The position numbers and the translations under genes are program-made. This document shows positions 7,960 through 17,715 of a stretch of DNA of 64,000 bases, piece by piece. The stretch comes from Pseudarthrobacter albicanus (GTDB taxonomy: Bacteria > Actinomycetota > Actinomycetes > Actinomycetales > Micrococcaceae), in the NCBI RefSeq assembly GCF_018224015.1, contig NZ_JAGPOT010000013.1, forward strand, positions 1 through 64,000. Direction: 5' to 3'. The notes beneath the pieces are model-generated. The model did not search any database. It saw only the letters and a list, made by a program, of their open reading frames with translations, and had not been told where the DNA came from. Numbering within the stretch: position 1 is the first letter of the stretch; each line of letters opens with the position of its first letter.

Positions 7960-10371
7960 CAGGACTCTAGACATAGGGTGATTCCGCTTGAACGGTTTCC
8001 GCACGATTCCGGTCTTTTGCTCCATGCGATGGCTGTTAATTTCGCCCCGAGTGCGATAAAATCTAAGTAATAGATTGGTCGGCTTGGGAGGGGTGGGATG
8101 ATGAGCGTGATGACTGCCCAACTGCCTCTTCCCAAAGCAATGGATGCCGGAGCGGTGCCGATAGGTCTCGCGGCGTCACTGCTGGAGGATGCCAAGGGCG
8201 GACGTGTGTTCGTTCACGGGGAACTCTCCTATGCCTGGGACGACGGGGATGTCGCGACCCGACGGTTCGCGGCGGCGAAACTGGCGGACATCAAAGCCGC
8301 TTCGGTGGCGGAGATCGCTGCCGCGTTCGGCGTTGAGGCGATCACTTTGTGGCGCTGGCGTCAGTTCCTGGCCGCGGAAGGGGTGCTGGGCCTGGCCCCG
8401 GAAAAGCCCGGCCCGAAGGGGCCCAGCCGGCTGACGGAACCGAAGAAGTCCGAAATCTGTGCCTTGCGGGCCACCGGACTGTCGCTGCGGGCGATCGGGG
8501 CAAAGGTGGGTGTCTCCGAATTCAGTGTGCGACGGACACTGGCCATGCCGGTGTCAACCGGTCCGGAACCGGTGAAGCAGGATGCGCGCGCCACATGTGC
8601 GGAAGCGGAACCAGCAGCCGGGTTGCCGGTGCTGCCTGAGCCTGTGGACCGTTCCGGGGAGCGGGCTGCTGCCCGGACCGGACTGATCGAGTGCGCGGCG
8701 CCGGTGTTCGCCCCGGCGGCCCGGGTGCCGCTGGCCGGACTGTTCCTGGCCCTGCCCGCCCTTCAGGCAACGGGATTACTGGAGTGTTCGAAGGACGTCT
8801 TCGGGGCGCTGCCGAACGGGTTTTACGGTCTGGACACGATCCTCACCGGCGCCGTGTTCCAAGCCCTGGCCGGGGAACCGCGGGCCGAGGGGACCACCCG
8901 GATCGACCCGGTATCGATGGGCAGGGTGCTGGGCCTGGACCGGGCGCCGGAAGTGAAAACGCTCCGCCGCAAAACCGCTGCCCTGGCCGCGACCGGCAAG
9001 GCCGGGGACCTGCTCACCGCGATGGCAACCTGGCACCTCCACGGCAGCGCTGACGAGGGTGGGGATCTGGCCGCGGTGCTCTACGTTGACGGGCACGTGC
9101 GCGCCTACCAGGGGACCAGGAAGATCGGCAAGGTCCACTCCACGAGGTTGAAGTTCCCGGTCCCGGCGACCGAGGAGACCTGGGTCGCCGACGCTGCCGG
9201 GGCCCCGGTGCTGGTGGTCATGGCCGAGCCCGGGGCGGCCCTGACCGGGGAACTGCGCCGGCTGCTTCCCACCCTGCGGGCCATCATCGGCGATGACCGG
9301 AGGGTGCTGGTCGGTTTTGACCGGGGAGGTTGGTCCCCGGCCCTGTTCCAACACATGGCCGGGAAGGGCTTTGACGTGCTGACCTGGCGCAAGGGCACCA
9401 CGGACGACATCGAAAATTCCCTGTTCACCGAGGTCGCCCACACGGACGGGCACGGTGAAACCCGGTCCTGGAATGCGGCCGACACCAACGTTGAGGTCCC
9501 CATCGGGACGACCGGGGAAGTGTTCGCGATGCGCCAGCTCAGCCGCCAGGTCAAGGTCCCCGGAGGCGGGTCACGGCAGATCCACATCCTCACCACCGAC
9601 ACCGGCATGCCGGCCGGGGAGGTCATCTACCGGATGGCGGCCAGATGGCGGCAGGAGAACTACTTCCGCTACGCCCGGATACGTTTCGCGCTGGATTCCC
9701 ACGACGCCTATGCCAGCACCGATGACGATCCGGAACGGTCGGTGCCGAACCCGGCCAAACGCAAGGCCTACCAGGAAGTCCTCGCCGCCAAAACCCACTA
9801 CGAGAAGGTCCTGGCCGACACCGATGCGGCGTTGCTGGCCGCCCGGACCCCGGCGCCGGGAATGGCCACGGTCCTGATCACCAACGCCGGGCACAACGCG
9901 ATCACCGCGGACCTGTTCGCCGCCGAAACAGCCCTCCAACAGGCCCAGGCCGCGCACCAGGGAATCCCGGCCCGGCTGCCGCTGGGCGACATTGCCCCGG
10001 GACAGCAGGTCCTGGACACCGAAACGAAACTGCTCACGCATGCGATCCGGATGGCCGCGTTCAACACCGCGTCAACACTGGCGAGGGAGGTCCGCATCAA
10101 CACCGGCTACGCCCGAGCCGACGATGAGGCCCACGCGCTGGTCCGCCAGGCCCTCACCGGCAGCGGGGACATCGACCCCAGCCAGGACGGCTACCTCACC
10201 ATCCGCCTCGACCCGCTCCCCACCCGCCGGGCCACCGCCGCGATCGCCGCACTCTGCGCCCACCTCACCACCACCGAAACCCGGTACCCCGGCACAGACC
10301 GGATCCTGCGATTCGAGGTCAAAAACCGCGAAACGTCAGCCAACAATTAAAACGCTATGTCCAGAGTCCTG
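7960..10371 (+). mobile_element. Insertion sequence with a large DDE transposase, complete
   Basis: The element is 2412 bp with inverted ends (left CAGGACTCTAGACATAG; right, reversed, CAGGACTCTGGACATAG) and a 5-bp duplication TACCC at 7955-7959 and 10372-10376. It lies in the third FN3 domain of the secreted EEP gene. A single 750-residue transposase fills most of it. I do not assign an IS family with confidence; the size and 5-bp duplication suggest an IS4-like or unclassified group. Confidence 0.88.
8098..10350 (+). CDS. Large DDE-type transposase (about 750 residues)
   Basis: Residues about 65-170 hold two helix-turn-helix-like segments (VAEIAAAFGVEAITLWRWRQ and LSLRAIGAKVGVSEFSVRR). The catalytic domain follows: LAAVLYVDGHVRAYQG (probable first Asp), VLVGFDRGGWSPALF (second Asp) and AARWRQENYFRYARIRFAL (probable final Glu). 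The C-terminal 150 residues are Ala-rich and helical. The frame is intact. ATG 8098 has a GGAGGGG ribosome site; ATG 8101 and 8110 are alternatives. No second gene is present in the element. Confidence 0.82.
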   Translation: MMSVMTAQLPLPKAMDAGAVPIGLAASLLEDAKGGRVFVHGELSYAWDDGDVATRRFAAAKLADIKAASVAEIAAAFGVEAITLWRWRQFLAAEGVLGLAPEKPGPKGPSRLTEPKKSEICALRATGLSLRAIGAKVGVSEFSVRRTLAMPVSTGPEPVKQDARATCAEAEPAAGLPVLPEPVDRSGERAAARTGLIECAAPVFAPAARVPLAGLFLALPALQATGLLECSKDVFGALPNGFYGLDTILTGAVFQALAGEPRAEGTTRIDPVSMGRVLGLDRAPEVKTLRRKTAALAATGKAGDLLTAMATWHLHGSADEGGDLAAVLYVDGHVRAYQGTRKIGKVHSTRLKFPVPATEETWVADAAGAPVLVVMAEPGAALTGELRRLLPTLRAIIGDDRRVLVGFDRGGWSPALFQHMAGKGFDVLTWRKGTTDDIENSLFTEVAHTDGHGETRSWNAADTNVEVPIGTTGEVFAMRQLSRQVKVPGGGSRQIHILTTDTGMPAGEVIYRMAARWRQENYFRYARIRFALDSHDAYASTDDDPERSVPNPAKRKAYQEVLAAKTHYEKVLADTDAALLAARTPAPGMATVLITNAGHNAITADLFAAETALQQAQAAHQGIPARLPLGDIAPGQQVLDTETKLLTHAIRMAAFNTASTLAREVRINTGYARADDEAHALVRQALTGSGDIDPSQDGYLTIRLDPLPTRRATAAIAALCAHLTTTETRYPGTDRILRFEVKNRETSANN

Positions 10372-11156
10372 TACCCCGGAGCGTTGGGCACCGCGTTCCA
10401 CTTCAGGTTCACTGTCCGGTGCGTGGCTGTTGCACTAAACCCCGCGGGAGTGGGATAGGGGTCAACCGGCGTAGTGAACGTCACCGTTGGCGAATACGCC
10501 GTCAGGTTCACGCCCGCAGCGTCGATTACGCGCACCCGGGCAAAATACGTTGTTTCGGGCTTGAGTCCGTTGATGGTGCCGGAAGAGGCGGTGAAACGGG
10601 TGAAGCCCGAATCGCTCATGTCCGCCTTGCTGAAAGTCTGTACCCGGTAGCCCACGGCGTTTGCGACAGGGTTCCAGGAGACGTTCGCGGAGCTGTGGCT
10701 TGTGGGGGTCGCCTTCAGACCGCTGGGCACCGCAAACGCGGGCGCTGCCGCCGTCGTCGCCGAAACCGGAGCCGAATAACCCGTCAATGTCGTCCCGTCA
10801 TCTGCAATCCCCCGGACCCGGAACTGATACGTCGTGCTCTTGACCAGGTTCCGGATCACCGCCACGGAATCAGTGAACCGGAAATACAGCGAGTCACTCA
10901 TATCCGCCTTGCTGTACGCCTGCACCCGGTACCGCGGCACATTCGCCGACTTCACCCATGACAAACTCACCGAGGTATCCGTCTGCCCCGTGGACTTCAC
11001 CCCCACAGGCACCGCAAACGCGGGCGTCGCCTCGGTGGCGAGGCCCGGTGACAGTGCGTGAGCCGAAGTCCCCGCCATCAACAGCACAAGGGTGGAGGCA
11101 ATCACCGCAATAAGGTATTTCCTGCCGGCGGCCGATCGTTGCCAGATGTTCGCCAT

Positions 11157-11493
11157 TTCGGGACCGTGCTTTCGATATGGAATCATCCGACGCATCGATT
11201 CCGTGGGTGCGAGTTCTATCCCTAACTATCGGCACGTAGAGCGAATCCGTTAGGCATGCAGGGCGCGGACTGCGGGCCCGGAGCAGGTCTGAATTAGTCA
11301 CTGGATGCGCAAAGACCGCCTGACTGCCGTAATCACGAGACCTAAATCACAGAATGTCCCTTGCGCGGTGTACATATTGATTCACTCGTGCGACACTATG
11401 GTGTCCGCCGGCAACTTCTGTCGCTAATCGCACCTTTTAGTCGCGCTCTATGCCGCCCTTCAGGTGCCCAAAGTCCCACTGATAAGGTCTCGC
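11157..11493. other. Intergenic region between the two FN3-EEP genes
   Basis: About 340 bases separate two divergently transcribed secreted-protein genes, so promoters for both should lie here. Several AT-richer patches occur (for example TACATATTGATT near 11370-11382), but no convincing -35/-10 pair or long inverted repeat stands out. No open frame here is supportable. Confidence 0.4.
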
Positions 11494-12843
11494 ATGCCAA
11501 AAAACAGTCGTGGCTCGACATTTCGTCTTCGCCCGCTTTCCGTTCTGATCACGGCAATACTTCTCCTTCTGTCCGGCGCCCCGGGAGCGTTTGCGGCGAC
11601 TCCCGCCCCGTCCGGTCTCAAATCACCCGCTCAAACAAGCACGTCGGTCTTCATTTCGTGGAACGCCGTTAGCGGCGCGCCGAGATATCGCGTCCAATAT
11701 TCCACCAAGTCTGACTTTTCGGACTCGACATACAACCGGTATACAACAACGTCCACCGAGATACGGGGACTGAAAAGCAACACCACCTATTACGTACGGG
11801 TCAGAGTCATCTCTGCAGATGGAACCACGAGCTTAAGCCCCTATTCAGCCGTCATAACAACCACGACGAAGACTGCACTGGTTATTGCCCCGGTAGTCAA
11901 TCCACTGACGGTTGCAAGCTACAACGTGAAGTGTGCCAACTGCTTCGCGGCGGCCGCGAACGAGCTGACGTGGTCCGGCCGCCGGTCAGCCGTGGTCAGT
12001 AACATTAAAGCCCAGATGCCGGATGTGATCGGAATGCAGGAAGCCTCCCAGGGCTGGCTTAAGGATGACTCCCGGCCCGGCGGCGTCTCCCAGTTTGAGG
12101 ACCTCCAAGAGCGGCTGCAGGCGGCCGGTGCAAATTACCAGCTGACCAATTCAAAACGAAACAACTGCGTGAAGGACACGACACCCACCGCTTGCGTCTA
12201 TGCCGACAAGGGCGCCTCGCAAGGCACCAAGCTTTTCTACAACGCCACCAACGTCTCCTTGGTCAGCCAAGGATCCCTGGCGCTGCCGGTAATCCAAGCA
12301 ACAGACAACCCCCGCTACCTGGCCTGGGGCATCTTCGTCCAAAAGTCGACAAACAAGCAATTCTTCGTCGGCGACGCACATTTGCAACTCGGCAGCGGAA
12401 CCGACTACCAGTCCTTGCGCACGAAACAGACGCAGGCCATCACTGCAGAAATCAAGAAACGAAATCCGCAGAATCTCCCCGTGCTCATGGTGGGAGACCT
12501 GAACTCGCATAAATGGACGGCGCCGACCAATGCACCCTATGACGTCCTGACTGCGGCCGGTTACGTTGATCCGCTCGGCAACACGTACGCCACCGATCAG
12601 CCCAGCGGGACGGCTACAGCCGAGAAGACGGTTGCGGCAAACTATGACAGCTTCAACGCTTTCCACCGTCTGGCCAACGCCCGCAACGCCTGGGGCAACG
12701 GGACCTACATGGACTACATCTTCACTTCGAAAATGCGCGTGGTTGAATGGCGCACGGTGGTAGATGTTGATTCCAGTGGGAACTTCATCGGTACCATTCC
12801 CTCTGATCACAACATGGTCAAGGCAACGGTCCAGCTCCCCTAG
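11494..12843 (+). CDS. Secreted FN3 / EEP-family hydrolase
   Basis: This protein of 449 residues from ATG 11494 has a signal peptide ending near GAPGAFA-AT, one FN3 domain (about residues 25-120; WNAVSGAPRYRVQ, SNTTYYVRVRV) and an EEP-fold catalytic domain (about 140-449). Conserved sites are the Asn in VASYNVKCANC, Glu in GMQEASQGW, Asp-Asn in VGDLNSHKW, Asp in YMDYIFTSKM and Asp-His in PSDHNMVKATV. Cysteine pairs (KCANC; NNC...TAC) suggest disulfides. EEP enzymes cut phosphodiester bonds, so a secreted nuclease or phospholipase role is inferred; the substrate is unknown. It is a close relative of the disrupted gene to its left. GTG 11464 is an alternative upstream start. A weak 9-bp inverted repeat (12869-12877 / 12932-12940) follows. 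Confidence 0.85.
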   Translation: MPKNSRGSTFRLRPLSVLITAILLLLSGAPGAFAATPAPSGLKSPAQTSTSVFISWNAVSGAPRYRVQYSTKSDFSDSTYNRYTTTSTEIRGLKSNTTYYVRVRVISADGTTSLSPYSAVITTTTKTALVIAPVVNPLTVASYNVKCANCFAAAANELTWSGRRSAVVSNIKAQMPDVIGMQEASQGWLKDDSRPGGVSQFEDLQERLQAAGANYQLTNSKRNNCVKDTTPTACVYADKGASQGTKLFYNATNVSLVSQGSLALPVIQATDNPRYLAWGIFVQKSTNKQFFVGDAHLQLGSGTDYQSLRTKQTQAITAEIKKRNPQNLPVLMVGDLNSHKWTAPTNAPYDVLTAAGYVDPLGNTYATDQPSGTATAEKTVAANYDSFNAFHRLANARNAWGNGTYMDYIFTSKMRVVEWRTVVDVDSSGNFIGTIPSDHNMVKATVQLP

Positions 12844-12961
12844 GAGTCGGTCACCTCGGACATGAATTGAGGACCCGCGGTTCTGTTAGCGGCCGGATTT
12901 CAGAAGAATCCATGCCAGCCCAACAGGACCACGGGTCCTCTGCGGTTCCTGGCTCGTGAGA

Positions 12962-14458
12962 CTATCGCGGGACTGAACCCGCCATCTGGTCGAGCTTGCG
13001 GTCCACGGCCATCGACATTACGGTGGCCCACTGGGATGTCACTGAGTGGTCGTCAAAGCGCTCGGCAGTTTCCCTGGCGGCCTGCCGCATGGACGCCAGC
13101 TCGTCAGTTGAAAGCGAGCCCTGCCGGGCGATCCGCCCGGCCAGGCCTTCGATGTCCCCGGCCTCGACCAAATAACCATTGACGCCGTCAACGATAATGT
13201 CGGCAGGTCCGTAAGGCATGTCATAAGCAATCGGAATACAACCGACGCTCATCGCCTCCAGGAGCACCAGCGGAAGACCCTCCATTCGACTCGTCAGGAG
13301 CACGAAGGAGGCCTCCGAGAGCCGCGCCCTCGGCTCGCTGTCGAAGCCGCCGAGGTGGACGCTGTCATTCAATCCCAGCTTGGAAATCAAGGCCGCCATT
13401 TGTTCCCGGACCGGACCTTGTCCATAAATGGTCAGGTCAAACGGCCCGCCTGCCAGGGTGTTTGCCTTGCCGATTCCCCTAATGGCGTGGTCCACCCGCT
13501 TGCGGCTTGTCAGACTTGCCAGCATCACCCCGTGGGTCTGGGAACGCCCGGCTGACGTTGGCAGGCTTTCCGGGAGCTCGGTGCTGTTGGGCACAACGAA
13601 CGTGTTGCCAGGGTTCCCGAAGGCCAAATCAACGTCGTCTTTCTGGCGCTTGGTCAGCAGCACGATCCCGTCGTACGTATTGAGCCGTTCGAAGACATAA
13701 CGGCGCACTGAACTCAGCTCCCCGTGCGGGGGAACTTGGCCGGATGCCATGTGCGAATTGTGAACCAGGTGCAGGGTCACTACATTGTCCCGGCGGAAAC
13801 GCGTAATAAAATTGGCGGTGGACTTACTGTCCACAATCATGAATGTTTCCCGGTTGCCCACAACTGTGTCCAGCCAGAAAAGATACAGCGGCCACATCCT
13901 GTTCCAGGCTGCTACGGGTTCCCCGTTGTGGTCGCACAGGGTGATAAGCCGCCCGCCCTCTGTGCCAGGTTCGTTGACGTCACGCTGATCCGAGACGAAC
14001 AGACTCCCGTCGGCACGGAAATAGTCCACCTGGAGTGTTTTATCCGCGGCCGCATCGACGCGTATTTTGCGCCCCAGGGACCCTTCCGAAAGTTCCTGGG
14101 TATGAGGTTCTTCGTCGGAGACTGGAGCAAAAGTTCCCGTAAGGTTCTTGTCTGCGCGGGCCACGGACAGCCCTTGGTCCGGCAGGGCGGCAAGTTCTTC
14201 CCAAAGGTTCCGCAGGCGCATACCCGGAACCAGTTCGCCGGCAACCTGCATCTCACAGCGCACATCATCGAGGGTGTTGTCATACTCGAAAGTGAGAATG
14301 TCCACGGGTACTCCGGCTTCGCGGACAAATGCCCGCGAACGCCGAAGAAGAGCGCTGGTCATCCCGCCGAAGTCTACGGGTATCCCCCACGTGACGGCGC
14401 AATGGTAACCCGCCGGCATCTCTATCGGCGACTGGGTTTCGTTATTTGCTGAAGGCAT
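12962..14458 (-). CDS. TarM-like GT4 glycosyltransferase
   Basis: This protein of about 498 residues is the last gene of the glycopolymer operon. The N-terminal half is a GT-B acceptor domain with an inserted beta-rich segment (TLQVDYFRADGSLFVSDQRD), as in poly(glycerol-phosphate) alpha-glucosyltransferase TarM. The C-terminal half is a GT4 donor domain: LASLTSRKRVDHAIRG, DLTIYGQGPVREQM, and the E-x7-E region MEGLPLVLLEAMSVGCIPIA. It probably adds a sugar to a phosphodiester glycopolymer on the cytoplasmic side; donor unknown. ATG 14458 (MPSANNET) is taken as start; TTG 14485 would add nine residues, and neither has a clear ribosome site. It is paralogous to the next gene and to the broken gene at 1006-3958. 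Confidence 0.8.
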   Translation of the reverse strand: MPSANNETQSPIEMPAGYHCAVTWGIPVDFGGMTSALLRRSRAFVREAGVPVDILTFEYDNTLDDVRCEMQVAGELVPGMRLRNLWEELAALPDQGLSVARADKNLTGTFAPVSDEEPHTQELSEGSLGRKIRVDAAADKTLQVDYFRADGSLFVSDQRDVNEPGTEGGRLITLCDHNGEPVAAWNRMWPLYLFWLDTVVGNRETFMIVDSKSTANFITRFRRDNVVTLHLVHNSHMASGQVPPHGELSSVRRYVFERLNTYDGIVLLTKRQKDDVDLAFGNPGNTFVVPNSTELPESLPTSAGRSQTHGVMLASLTSRKRVDHAIRGIGKANTLAGGPFDLTIYGQGPVREQMAALISKLGLNDSVHLGGFDSEPRARLSEASFVLLTSRMEGLPLVLLEAMSVGCIPIAYDMPYGPADIIVDGVNGYLVEAGDIEGLAGRIARQGSLSTDELASMRQAARETAERFDDHSVTSQWATVMSMAVDRKLDQMAGSVPR

Positions 14459-14493
14459 TTCTGGCTCGTATCTGTGGTTGTTCAAGTATCAGG

Positions 14494-16362
14494 TTAGGCG
14501 AAGCTGATGCTCATGTTGCCGTGCGCCGTGGCATACGGGCGCGGAGCAGCCTTGGCGTCCGCCAATGGCATCCGAGTCACGGCAGTTGCCCCACCTAGCC
14601 GGGTTTCAAGGTAAACGTCCACTGTGCGGCTTCCTATGGCGGCAAGGATATCCGGCTCGAATGCGAATCCGACGGAATACGTACCTGATGAATCCCGGGT
14701 AATGTTCCCGGCCGCAGCCCGGAAGAACGCTTCACCCGGCCTGATCCGCAGCCTGCCATAAAACCCCGGGATGTCCTCCTGCCATGTCGGCTGCTGCAGC
14801 CGCAGCTTCAACGTGGCCCGGACCTCCAGGTCTCCGCCGGACCCGTACAAACACGATGAGTCTTCAATCTCGACGGTGTGATCCGTTTTCCTGGCCCGTT
14901 TGCGCTCGGCCGCATGCTTCATGGCCTCAACCCACTGCTGCACAACCTTCTTATCGGAGAAGTCGTCAGCCCTCCGCCGCGCGGCGCTGCGCATCTGTTC
15001 CATTTGGAGCGGCGGCATGTCGACAAAAGCGGCGATGCAGCGGGCGAGCTCCTCGACGTTGCCGTACTCCACGAGGAATCCATCAACACCGTGAGTGATG
15101 ACGGACGCGGGGCCGTACGGCAGGTCGTAAGCGATAGGGATACAGCCCGCCGCCATGCTCTCCACAATGACCAGAGGCAAGGCCTCCGAGGTGCTGGTCA
15201 GCAACGAAAACGACGCTTCCTTGAAATGAGACTGAGCGTTCGTGACGTGACCCATTAGCTGAACGTTGTCGCGTTCCTGCAGGTCGACGATCAGCTTCTC
15301 CAACTGGGCGCGCTGGGATCCGTCACCGAAAACGCTTAGCCCGACAGGAGCCGGGAGGAGGGAATTCGCGAGGTGAATGGCCCGGACGGAGTGGTCAACG
15401 CGCTTTCGGTGACTGAGAGTCGCTGCCTGCATTCCTGCCCGCGCTTTTCGCGTGCCCATGGATTCTGGTGCAGATTCAAGGGACCTTCCGTTCGGGATGA
15501 CGTAAGTGCGTCCAACGTCAGATTGCCTTTTGCGCACGTCAGTCGCCTGCTGCTCAGTGAGGAAGACAACGCCGTCGAAGTTGTCCAGCCGCGGGAAAAC
15601 TTCCTGAGCAGACGCGGTCATTTCTGAAGCGAAACCCGCGGTGGCGTCTTCCAGATGGCTTTCATGGACCTGGTAAAACACAACGGCCGTGTCTCGCTGA
15701 TAACTCGCCATGAAGCGAGCAGTATTCTTATTGTCCACCACGAAGTACGCTTGTTCCCCTGCCACGACATAGTCCAGCCAGGAGCGATACAAGCCCCATG
15801 CGGATCCCCAATCCTGCAGGGGAAGACCCGCGGAATCACAAAGCGTCAGTGACCGGCCTCCGTGTACCCCCAGTTGCTTCGCGTCGTGCCGGTCAGACAA
15901 GAGGAGCGATCCGTCCGCGCGAAAATGATCGACCTGCAACAGCGTCTTCCCATCGTCCGCGTAGCGGGCCAGACGCTTGTGCGGGCCCTCCAGTTCGACG
16001 AGGTCCGGGGCATTCTGGGTGGACAAGGGAGAGTACGCAGCAAAGGCGTCAGCCTCGGTGGCAGCGGCCTGAGCTGACGGTGACCCGTCCAGTGCAGCCA
16101 TAGCCGGCAGGTCTTCCCAGAGATTCAGGATGCGGGTGCCCTCCGAGAGGAAGCCCCGTTCTTCCAGGACGCCGCGGAGAGCGGAGTAGTCCCGGAAGTC
16201 GTCGAAGGTCAGGATGTCAACGGGCGCTCCCCCTTCGGAGGCGAAGGAGCGTGAACGATGCAGCATTGCGTTCGTTCGTCCTGCGAATTCTGCCGGCAGG
16301 CTCCAGGTCACGGCAAAATGCCTGCCGGCCGGAAGCAGCCTGGCTGTTGGTTCAGAGTTCAA
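14494..16362 (-). CDS. TarM-like GT4 glycosyltransferase with C-terminal beta domain
   Basis: This 622-residue protein has the same layout as its neighbour: a beta-rich insertion (LLQVDHFRADGSLLLSDRHD) and a GT4 donor domain (ATLSHRKRVDHSVRAI, GLSVFGDGSQRAQLEKL, SEALPLVIVESMAAGCIPIA). It adds about 110 C-terminal residues (HTVEIEDSSCLYGSGG onward) that look like an extra beta sandwich, perhaps for polymer binding or trimerisation. The start is TTG 16362 with GGGGA five bases upstream. It ends 35 bases before the next gene's ATG. The likely role is glycosylation of a surface phosphopolymer, inferred from the TarM-like layout. Confidence 0.8.
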   Translation of the reverse strand: MNSEPTARLLPAGRHFAVTWSLPAEFAGRTNAMLHRSRSFASEGGAPVDILTFDDFRDYSALRGVLEERGFLSEGTRILNLWEDLPAMAALDGSPSAQAAATEADAFAAYSPLSTQNAPDLVELEGPHKRLARYADDGKTLLQVDHFRADGSLLLSDRHDAKQLGVHGGRSLTLCDSAGLPLQDWGSAWGLYRSWLDYVVAGEQAYFVVDNKNTARFMASYQRDTAVVFYQVHESHLEDATAGFASEMTASAQEVFPRLDNFDGVVFLTEQQATDVRKRQSDVGRTYVIPNGRSLESAPESMGTRKARAGMQAATLSHRKRVDHSVRAIHLANSLLPAPVGLSVFGDGSQRAQLEKLIVDLQERDNVQLMGHVTNAQSHFKEASFSLLTSTSEALPLVIVESMAAGCIPIAYDLPYGPASVITHGVDGFLVEYGNVEELARCIAAFVDMPPLQMEQMRSAARRRADDFSDKKVVQQWVEAMKHAAERKRARKTDHTVEIEDSSCLYGSGGDLEVRATLKLRLQQPTWQEDIPGFYGRLRIRPGEAFFRAAAGNITRDSSGTYSVGFAFEPDILAAIGSRTVDVYLETRLGGATAVTRMPLADAKAAPRPYATAHGNMSISFA

Positions 16363-16434
16363 CTAGTCCCCATTTTCCTTTCTGCACAGTGAACCTTTGA
16401 GGCCACCGTCGAGTGCGAGTTCCGATGTATTTTT

Positions 16435-17715
16435 TCAGCGCCAGAAGCCGCGGGTATCGACAATCTGTTTGCCCTGGAGGGCGTCCGGTTCAATCTCACG
16501 GAACTTGTCGTGATCGACCAACAACACCACCACGCCGGCAGCCTCAACCGCTTTATCCGTCTCGACGAGGCGGATGTTGGGTATCGCGGCCAGTTCCTGC
16601 GGCAGATGATCGTTATGCGGTGCCGCCACGAGAATCTCGGCATCCGGGTGCAGAGTGGCCACACGCCGGACGATCTCCACCGCCGGCGACTCGCGGACGT
16701 CGTCGATATTGGCCTTGAAGGCCAGGCCAAGGCAGGCAATAACCGGGCGGCTGACGTCGCCCACGGCCTTCCGGACCTGTTCCACGATGTAGCCGGGCTT
16801 GCGGTCGTTGACTTCCCGCGCGGTCCGGATCAGGGTGGAATTCTCGGGATCGGCCGCCACGATGAACCATGGGTCCACTGCGATGCAGTGGCCGCCGACT
16901 CCGGGACCGGGCTGGAGGATGTTGACGCGGGGGTGGTGGTTAGCCAGGCGGATGAGTTCCCAGACGTCGATGTCCAGCTTGTCGCTGATGAGGGAGAGCT
17001 CATTCGCAAACGCGATGTTAACATCGCGGTAGGCGTTCTCCACGAGCTTCGACATCTCCGCCGTGGCAGCGTCCGTCAGGTGGATCTCGCCCTGGCAGAA
17101 CACCGCGTAGAGCGCCGCGGCTGCCTCGGCAGCCTCGGACGTGAGGCCGCCCACCACGCGGTCGTTCGTTACCAGCTCAATCATGATCCGGCCAGGCAGC
17201 ACCCGCTCGGGGCAGTGTGCCACCAGGAGCACCGGCTTGCCGTCCTGGCCATCGAGGCTGAGATCGGGGCGCAGTCCCAGAAGCAGCTCGGCGAGCCTGC
17301 GCGTGCTGCCGGGGGGCGACGTTGATTCCAGGATCACCAGTTCGCCGCCACTCAACGTGGGGGCGATGGCGCGCGCCGCCGCGGCGATGTAGGACATATC
17401 CGCGGACTTGTCTGCCTTGAACGGCGTCGGCACCGCCACGATGTAGGCATCCGCGCTGGGGGTTTCGAGCTGAGCCCGCAGCCGGCCCTGGCTGACCGCG
17501 CCCGCGACGTGGATGCTCAAGTCCGGTTCCACAAACGGCACGTCGCCGTTGTTGATGGCGTCCACGGTGCTCGGATTGACGTCGACGCCAATCACCTCGA
17601 GTCCGTTGGTGGCCAGGATGGCCGCCGTGGGCAGTCCGATGTAGCCGAGTCCGACGACGGCGACCGTCCTGATCGGGGCCTCCGTCGCCAGAGTGCTAGA
17701 TGTCAACATGTTCAT
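16435..17715 (-). CDS. wecC: UDP-N-acetylmannosamine dehydrogenase-type nucleotide-sugar dehydrogenase
   Basis: This enzyme of about 426 residues oxidises a UDP-sugar to its uronic acid using two NAD+. The N-terminal Rossmann motif is VAVVGLGYIGLPTAAILA; the central helix carries EMSKLVENAYRDVNIAFANE. The catalytic cysteine sits in GPGVGGHCIAVDPWFIV, the form found in UDP-ManNAc dehydrogenases. The C-terminal domain has LGLAFKANIDDVRESPA. It overlaps the upstream gene's end: ATG 17715 or 17709 both precede the stop at 17696, and GGAAAG lies just upstream. It probably supplies ManNAcA for the polymer made here; the exact substrate is inferred. Confidence 0.88.
   Translation of the reverse strand: MNMLTSSTLATEAPIRTVAVVGLGYIGLPTAAILATNGLEVIGVDVNPSTVDAINNGDVPFVEPDLSIHVAGAVSQGRLRAQLETPSADAYIVAVPTPFKADKSADMSYIAAAARAIAPTLSGGELVILESTSPPGSTRRLAELLLGLRPDLSLDGQDGKPVLLVAHCPERVLPGRIMIELVTNDRVVGGLTSEAAEAAAALYAVFCQGEIHLTDAATAEMSKLVENAYRDVNIAFANELSLISDKLDIDVWELIRLANHHPRVNILQPGPGVGGHCIAVDPWFIVAADPENSTLIRTAREVNDRKPGYIVEQVRKAVGDVSRPVIACLGLAFKANIDDVRESPAVEIVRRVATLHPDAEILVAAPHNDHLPQELAAIPNIRLVETDKAVEAAGVVVLLVDHDKFREIEPDALQGKQIVDTRGFWR

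Larger units (their letters stand above)
6784..11156 (-). pseudogene. Secreted FN3 / endonuclease-exonuclease-phosphatase (EEP) protein, split by an insertion sequence
   Basis: The N-terminal part (10372-11156) has a signal peptide (IAVIASTLVLLMAGTSAHA), two complete FN3 domains and half of a third. The C-terminal part (6784-7954) completes FN3 number three and carries an EEP-fold enzyme. Catalytic landmarks are VASFNVMCANC, GVQEASQG, TGDLNSSKW, YIDYIFTSKM and PSDHNMVVAKV. Excising 7960-10371 plus one TACCC restores NAPGYRVAFSS in frame. It would have been a secreted nuclease, phosphodiesterase or phospholipase-like enzyme with three FN3 spacers. ATG 11156 (MANIWQRSAAG) is the preferred start; ATG 11186 is possible. 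The intact paralogue at 11494 has only one FN3. Confidence 0.88.
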
